NCBI GenBank assembly: GCA_038154685.1
Contig: JAYPYW010000056.1
Coordinates: 1 to 20,275 of the forward strand
Length of the DNA stretch: 20,275 nucleotides
Reading direction: 5' to 3'
Source: GCA-002722245 sp038154685
Lineage (GTDB): Bacteria > Bacteroidota > Bacteroidia > Flavobacteriales_C > GCA-002722245
Shown: piece by piece, positions 16,090-20,275 of the stretch
Position numbering within the stretch: the stretch's first letter is position 1
Layout: every line of letters begins with the position of its first letter
The notes under the pieces: model-generated
The model's input: only the letters and a program-made list of their open reading frames with translations
Databases searched by the model: none
What the model was told of the DNA's origin: nothing
Position numbers and translations under genes: made by a program

Positions 16090-16674
16090 TTAATGTTTAA
16101 TCTCTAGAATTCCATTCTCCATTTTTCCGAAGGACTTCACTGTTGTAATGATTTGTCCATTTATTTCAACTAAAATTGGTCGGTTTAGATATTTCATTGC
16201 GTAACCAGAGAGTACTTTTTTAGCTTGAGGGGCGAATTGGATGATAGTAGAGGAGTCTGTTTGAGAAGCGCTTAACACCAATTCTCCAATTTCGATTGAT
16301 TTCTTATTGTCTTTTAAGTAAAGAACTGAATAATCTTTTTCCGCTTTCCAAATAAATTCATGATTTCTTTCCAAGATTAATTCATCCGAGTAGTTGTCTA
16401 AGAAAGTTTTAGCTGATTCTATTTGGTTTTTATTTACAAATATTGCCAGAGAATTTTTGGAGTTTGATAATCCAGCTGCTTTGATTTGATTGATTAATTG
16501 AGCCTTTTTTGCAGTGTCGTTTTCAATTTCAACCATTCTATCAAAACCCAATAATGCGTTTTCAGCAGGGGATAGTGTTAAATCTCCCGAAAAGGTTTTT
16601 TCTAAAGTATTTGGGTTATTAGATGAACATCCAATTAGTATTGCAATAGCGAGAATAAAAGATAATGGCTTCAA
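16090..16674 (-). CDS. Small lipoprotein with SecDF P1-head-like C-terminal region
   Basis: Taking the TTG at 16674-16672 as start gives 194 residues that begin MKPLSFILAIAILIGCSS, a textbook lipoprotein signal with lipobox LIGC. The reading frame extends to an ATG at 16734, but that adds 20 residues before the signal and would overlap the -7 box, so I prefer TTG. The mature protein begins SSNNPNTLEK. Its C-terminal part (SSTIIQFAPQAKKVLSGYAMKYLNRPILVEINGQIIT) resembles the P1 head subdomain of SecD (FTxEGAKKFxxxT...AIVLDGxV). In SecD this domain is periplasmic and helps pull exported proteins across. A free lipoprotein carrying it could have another role. The resemblance is from memory of the family and is moderate. 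It is divergent from the PBP1A gene. Confidence 0.65.
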   Translation of the reverse strand: MKPLSFILAIAILIGCSSNNPNTLEKTFSGDLTLSPAENALLGFDRMVEIENDTAKKAQLINQIKAAGLSNSKNSLAIFVNKNQIESAKTFLDNYSDELILERNHEFIWKAEKDYSVLYLKDNKKSIEIGELVLSASQTDSSTIIQFAPQAKKVLSGYAMKYLNRPILVEINGQIITTVKSFGKMENGILEIKH

Positions 16675-16690
16675 AACAACGATTTTTGGA

Positions 16691-16698
16691 CAAAAGTA
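16691..16698 (-). promoter_or_regulatory. Candidate -7 box of the lipoprotein gene
   Basis: TACTTTTG on the minus strand matches TAnnTTTG exactly, 16 bases before the preferred TTG start. No TTG sits at the ideal -33 distance, so support is partial. If used, the transcript would have a leader of about 12 bases and could not encode the longer N-terminus, which supports the internal start. Confidence 0.45.
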
Positions 16699-16745
16699 AG
16701 CTTCCCTTATCAAATAATAAGTGTTAACAAGCAATTAATAATACA

Positions 16746-16762
16746 GTCTGAATAAAGCAGAC
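16746..16762. promoter_or_regulatory. Inverted repeat GTCTG-7-CAGAC between divergent genes
   Basis: Five-base arms 16746-16750 and 16758-16762 are separated by 7 bases. They lie in the short gap between the lipoprotein and PBP1A starts. The site is well placed for an operator acting on both genes, but short arms like these arise often by chance. Confidence 0.25.
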
Positions 16763-16794
16763 ATAAACCTTAACTTCGATTAAAATTATTTGGT

Positions 16795-19236
16795 GTGGGT
16801 AAATTAATCTTTAGATTCTGGCTTTTATTCGTTTTAGCAATCGGTTTTGGTTGGGTATTCTTTTATGGGATAGCTAATTGGAATTTGTTAGGTGAATTGC
16901 CAAGTACCCAACAATTAGAAAATCCCAAGTTTTACCAAGCTTCAGAAATTTACTCAGCTGATGGTGCCTTAATAGGTACTTATTATACTGAGAACAGGAT
17001 AAATGTGGAGTATAATGAAATTCCAGAAAATCTTGTTAAGGCTTTAATAGCAACCGAAGATAAAAGGTATTATGATCATTCTGGGATTGATTTTCAAGGA
17101 TTGGGTAGAGCGGTTACAGGATCAGTAATGGGAGGTAAAGGTGGAGGAAGTACCATCTCTCAGCAATTGGCTAAAATGTTATTCACCGTTAAGCCGAGTA
17201 GAAATATTGTAGACAGAATCAAGCAAAAGCTCAAAGAATGGGTAATGGCTGTAAGGATAGAAGGTTTGTACACCAAAGAAGAAATTTTAACCATGTATTT
17301 TAATCAATACGATTTCTTAAACTCGGCAGTAGGAGTTTACAACGCTTCTAGGGTTTATTTTGGAAAGAACTTAAACGATTTAACCATCGAAGAATGCGCT
17401 TCATTAGTGGCGATGTTTAAGAGTCCAGTACTTTATAATCCAGCGTCTAAAAAGTATAAAGAAAGAGCTTTAGGTCGTCGAAATACGGTTATGGCTTTAA
17501 TGAGAAATGCCGAATTTATTACTCCAGAAGAGTTTGATTCTCTGAAAACAATCCCATTAAAAGTTGCTAAACAGGATATATCAGATGGTAATGAATACGC
17601 TGCTTATTTCAGGGAGCATATTCGTGGGTTTATGAAAAAATGGGCGAAAGAAAACGACTATAACCTTTACACAGATGGGTTGAAAATTTACACTTCAATT
17701 GACTCTAAAATGCAGCGAGCGGCTGAAAGAGCAATGACTCGTCATTTAAAAGGAGAGCTTCAGCCAGCGTTTGAAAAAGAGTGGGGGAAGCGTAAAAACG
17801 GTCCGTTTGATTTCCAAACAGGTTCTGCAGAGGAAGAAAAGAAATCTCTGAATAAAATTCTTTACGATGGGATGAGAAGAAGCACAAGGTATCAAACAGT
17901 ATACTATCGTCAGAAACACCTACTAGAGGCTTACGATGATTACAAAAAGGTGAAAAAGCCTTACGATATGATGTTAGATTCTTTAGAGAAATACAAGGGG
18001 GCTTTACATGAAAAGGAGTTTGATTTAAAGATTCTGAAAAAGAAAGATACTCTTAAGTATTACGAGGAATTGTTGATTGATAAATACCAAGAAGAGTTTG
18101 ATGATTTGTTAGGGAAGTATGAAGACTTCCAAGATGAAGTAGGGGATTTGAAAGAAGATATGGCAAAGGAATATGCAGAATATCAGGAATTGCTTAAACC
18201 TTTTGATGATTCCATGAAGGTAGTGTTTAAAAAGCCTGTTAAAATGAGGGTATTTTCATGGAAGGGTGACAGGACAGTAACTAAAACCATGTCGCCATTG
18301 GATTCAATATTCTATCACAAGAAGTTTTTGAGAAGTGGATTATTAAGTGTTGATGCGAATACCGGTTACGTAAAAGCTTGGGTTGGAGGAATTAATTACA
18401 AGCATTTTAAATATGATCATATTCGTGCTAAACGACAAGTGGGATCTACCTTTAAACCTTTTATATATGCCGCTGCTATTGAGCACGGGATGGATCCTTC
18501 TACAGTAATCATGAATAAAGAAGTGACCTTTTACAAAGGTGAATACGGTATTCCTCAATCGTGGACCCCGCAAAACTCAGGTGCTAAAAATTTAGAATAT
18601 GAGTTAATAACTTTAAAAACAGGATTGGCTAAATCCATAAACTGGGTTGCGGCTGGTTTAACTAAAAAGATGGGGGTTTACACTGCCGTTGAATTTGCAA
18701 GGAGGTTTGGTATTGAAGGTAGGTTAGAGCCTGTGCCATCAATTTGTTTAGGAACTGCAGACGTTTCATTGTGGGAAATGGTTGGCGCTTACACGGCATT
18801 CCCAAATAAAGGGGAGCGTTTTGAGCCAGTTACCTTGCTTAGAATTGAAGATAAAAACGGAAAGGTGCTTTATGAGGCTAAGCCAGTTAAACATAAAGTA
18901 TTGAGTGAAGAAACTGCTAGTCAGATGATGGATATAATGGAAGGTAATACAACTCGATTTGAAGATAACGGTAAAACAATCCAGGGGACTGGGTACCGAT
19001 TAAGAACAGGAAAAGCCTATGGTAAATACCCAGCAAGTGTTAAAATATCTGGTAAAACTGGAACCACTCAAAGTTCATCAGATGGTTGGTATATGGGTAT
19101 TTCCAATGATATTGTTACTGGCGTTTGGGTTGGATGTGAAGATAGAAGTGCGCACTTCCGAAGTGGTGGCTTAGGCCAAGGGGCTAACATGGCTTTGCCT
19201 ATCTGGGGGTATTATATGAAGGATTTTGTTAAATGA
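16795..19236 (+). CDS. Class A penicillin-binding protein (PBP1A type: glycosyltransferase plus transpeptidase)
   Basis: 813 residues from a GTG start. A single membrane segment (about 5-27) anchors it in the inner membrane. The GT51 glycosyltransferase domain (about 60-240) polymerises lipid II: catalytic E88 in ATEDKRYYDH, then GGGSTISQQLAKMLF (residues 116-130), then the EEILTMYFNQ and VYFGKNL motifs. The transpeptidase domain cross-links peptides: S551-T-F-K554 (SxxK), S614-I-N616 (SxN) and K754-T-G (KTG). Both activities look intact. Between MRRSTRYQTVYY (about 360-371) and FKKPVKMRVFSW (from 478) lies an unusual insert of about 105 residues, rich in Lys, Glu, Asp and Tyr with heptad-like spacing, likely a coiled coil; related Bacteroidota PBP1A proteins, as I remember them, have only a short linker there. 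No upstream ATG is available in frame, so GTG is the best start. A terminator follows. Confidence 0.95.
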   Translation: MGKLIFRFWLLFVLAIGFGWVFFYGIANWNLLGELPSTQQLENPKFYQASEIYSADGALIGTYYTENRINVEYNEIPENLVKALIATEDKRYYDHSGIDFQGLGRAVTGSVMGGKGGGSTISQQLAKMLFTVKPSRNIVDRIKQKLKEWVMAVRIEGLYTKEEILTMYFNQYDFLNSAVGVYNASRVYFGKNLNDLTIEECASLVAMFKSPVLYNPASKKYKERALGRRNTVMALMRNAEFITPEEFDSLKTIPLKVAKQDISDGNEYAAYFREHIRGFMKKWAKENDYNLYTDGLKIYTSIDSKMQRAAERAMTRHLKGELQPAFEKEWGKRKNGPFDFQTGSAEEEKKSLNKILYDGMRRSTRYQTVYYRQKHLLEAYDDYKKVKKPYDMMLDSLEKYKGALHEKEFDLKILKKKDTLKYYEELLIDKYQEEFDDLLGKYEDFQDEVGDLKEDMAKEYAEYQELLKPFDDSMKVVFKKPVKMRVFSWKGDRTVTKTMSPLDSIFYHKKFLRSGLLSVDANTGYVKAWVGGINYKHFKYDHIRAKRQVGSTFKPFIYAAAIEHGMDPSTVIMNKEVTFYKGEYGIPQSWTPQNSGAKNLEYELITLKTGLAKSINWVAAGLTKKMGVYTAVEFARRFGIEGRLEPVPSICLGTADVSLWEMVGAYTAFPNKGERFEPVTLLRIEDKNGKVLYEAKPVKHKVLSEETASQMMDIMEGNTTRFEDNGKTIQGTGYRLRTGKAYGKYPASVKISGKTGTTQSSSDGWYMGISNDIVTGVWVGCEDRSAHFRSGGLGQGANMALPIWGYYMKDFVK

Positions 19237-19247
19237 TATCGCCCGCT

Positions 19248-19266
19248 GATCTCGCAGATCTTTTTT
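19248..19266 (+). terminator. Rho-independent terminator after PBP1A
   Basis: GATCT-CGC-AGATC is followed at once by six Ts, 11 bases after the PBP1A stop. The stem is short (5 pairs) but perfect, and its position fits. Confidence 0.65.
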
Positions 19267-19320
19267 GACATTTATATTTGTTAATCACTCTCTCAGAGTT
19301 TTTGAAAATTATTTGTTAAA

Positions 19321-19383
19321 CCCTTCGACTCCGCTCAAGGTGACAGTATGTGTGTTTGGGTCATCCTGAGCGGAGTCGAAGGG
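19321..19383. repeat. Long REP-like inverted repeat (CCCTTCGACTCCGCTCA ...)
   Basis: CCCTTCGACTCCGCTCA (19321-19337) pairs perfectly with TGAGCGGAGTCGAAGGG (19367-19383). The arms extend to 24 pairs with two mismatches (to 19344 and from 19360) around a 15-base loop. From memory, this sequence family recurs between genes in many Bacteroidota genomes and behaves as a REP-type palindrome. In RNA it would be a strong hairpin and might protect or end transcripts. Confidence 0.85.
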
Positions 19384-19519
19384 CTGAGCGTTAGCATTAT
19401 TATTTAATTTCGTCTCTCTGAACTCTGGCTCCCGGCTTCCGGCTTCTCAAATCTCCATTTGTGAATAATTTTCTACCCATCTCTATCGTTTCCCAAGTTC
19501 TTATTTTTATTTTTAATTG
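19384..19519. other. Rest of intergenic region, with CCGGCTT short repeats
   Basis: GGCTCCCGGCTTCCGGCTTCT (19427-19447) holds tandem CCGGCTT units of a low-complexity type. TATTTTTA (19502-19509) is a near match to the -7 consensus just before the next gene, but no TTG is spaced correctly. No gene is seen. Confidence 0.4.
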
Positions 19520-20275
19520 GTGAAAAAAAATCTGGGGTTAATAGCAATTGTTTTATTACTATTTGGATGCGTTGAAAAACGGGATCTAACCCAAAATACA
19601 GTTGTTATTGATTTAGAGAGTTTCCCTCCAGGATTACATCCAACTAATAATGCCAGTGGTCCAGGTAATTTTGTGACTTCTTACACGCAACTTTCTTTAA
19701 TTTCTTTAGATGTTGAAAAAGAGGTATACAAACCTTTTTTAATAAAGGAATTACCTCAACCAGATTCTACGGGGTTAATTTATTCTTTTGAGTTAAATGG
19801 AAAAGGTAAATGGGATGATGGTTCTCTTTTAAGTACTGAAGACGTTATTTTTAGTTTTAAGGTAATGCTTTGTCCGTTAACTAATAATCCAGGGACAAGG
19901 GCTATTTATTCTAATATTATTGAGGATGTTTATCAAGATCCAGACAAGTCTAATGGAATAAAAGTCAAAATGAAAGACTTGCATTATAACAACAGAATTA
20001 ATGCAGTTGTAGCTACGTTAATTCAAAAAAAACACTGGGATCCAAATGGCGTTTTAGATGAATTATCATTCGAAGATATTTTAGGTGAAGGAAATTTTAA
20101 GAGTAATGACAAACTTGATGCTTGGTTTAATGAATATAACGATGCCAAGAATGCTTACGAACCTGAAAAGTTAGTGGGTATGGGGCCTTATCAGGTTACG
20201 GAATTAGTAAACAAATCATACATAACCTTAACAAAGAAAAAGGATTGGTGGGGAGATGAATTTGCTGATGAAGAT
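19520..20275 (+). CDS. Peptide/nickel-type ABC transporter substrate-binding lipoprotein (SBP_bac_5-like), 5' part, cut by window edge
   Basis: The first 252 codons from a GTG start; the family is usually 500-600 residues, so about half is missing. VKKNLGLIAIVLLLFGC is a lipoprotein signal with lipobox LFGC. The mature part shows the solute-binding pattern: a first strand with PPGLHPTNNASG, LIKELPQPDSTGLIYSFELN, then KWDDGSLLSTEDVIFSFKVM, the hallmark (W)xDGxxLTAxDVxFS motif of family 5 (DppA/OppA) proteins, and later MGPYQVTELVNKSYITLTKKKDWWGD. It would capture oligopeptides or a similar solute outside the inner membrane; the solute cannot be told. Permease genes may follow beyond the edge. 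Confidence 0.88.
   Translation, partial: MKKNLGLIAIVLLLFGCVEKRDLTQNTVVIDLESFPPGLHPTNNASGPGNFVTSYTQLSLISLDVEKEVYKPFLIKELPQPDSTGLIYSFELNGKGKWDDGSLLSTEDVIFSFKVMLCPLTNNPGTRAIYSNIIEDVYQDPDKSNGIKVKMKDLHYNNRINAVVATLIQKKHWDPNGVLDELSFEDILGEGNFKSNDKLDAWFNEYNDAKNAYEPEKLVGMGPYQVTELVNKSYITLTKKKDWWGDEFADED

Noticed and set aside
16675..16734. Extended N-terminus of the lipoprotein from the ATG at 16734
   Set aside because: It would bury the lipoprotein signal behind 20 residues and overlap the TACTTTTG box.
1..20275. tRNA, rRNA genes, insertion sequences or prophage
   Set aside because: No tRNA-like cloverleaf, rRNA segment, transposase, integrase or phage gene could be recognised on either strand.

Overview
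The window looks like chromosome from an AT-rich member of the Bacteroidota, most likely a gliding or surface-motile Flavobacteriales-type bacterium. The evidence is the secreted proteins. One ends in a type A sorting domain of the type IX secretion system (T9SS), a second is a giant SprB-repeat adhesin ending in a gliding-motility-associated (type B, CHU_C) domain, and a third is a NodB-family deacetylase with another type A tail. The TAnnTTTG-type -7 boxes, the lack of Shine-Dalgarno sequences and the purL and PBP1A family signatures agree with this. I cannot name the genus.

Layout. Positions 1-1611 hold the N-terminal 537 codons of purL on the minus strand, running off the left edge. A T9SS type A surface protein follows on the plus strand (1811-3646), then a giant adhesin (3868-13254, about 3130 residues, about 31 SprB-like repeats, PKD-like domains and CHU_C). 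The adhesin leader carries two back-to-back hairpins, each with a GGGG loop. Facing it is a secreted NodB-like deacetylase (13308-14741, minus). Next comes a two-gene minus-strand operon of unrecognised proteins with single C-terminal membrane segments (15870-14946), closed by a clear intrinsic terminator. A short lipoprotein with a SecDF P1-head-like C-terminus (16674-16090, minus) is divergent from a class A penicillin-binding protein (16795-19236, plus). A terminator and a long REP-like inverted repeat follow. The 5' part of a peptide-type ABC-transporter substrate-binding lipoprotein (19520-20275, plus) runs off the right edge.

How it fits together. The left and right ends are housekeeping genes (purine synthesis, peptidoglycan synthesis, solute uptake). 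The centre, about 1.8-14.7 kb, is a cell-surface module whose three products should all cross the outer membrane through the T9SS: two by type A tails, which usually end in anchored or released proteins, and one by a type B tail typical of gliding adhesins.

The least explained items are the structured adhesin leader, the perfectly co-occurring extra cysteine pairs in the C-terminal half of the adhesin, the roughly 105-residue coiled-coil insertion in PBP1A, and the tail-anchored gene pair.
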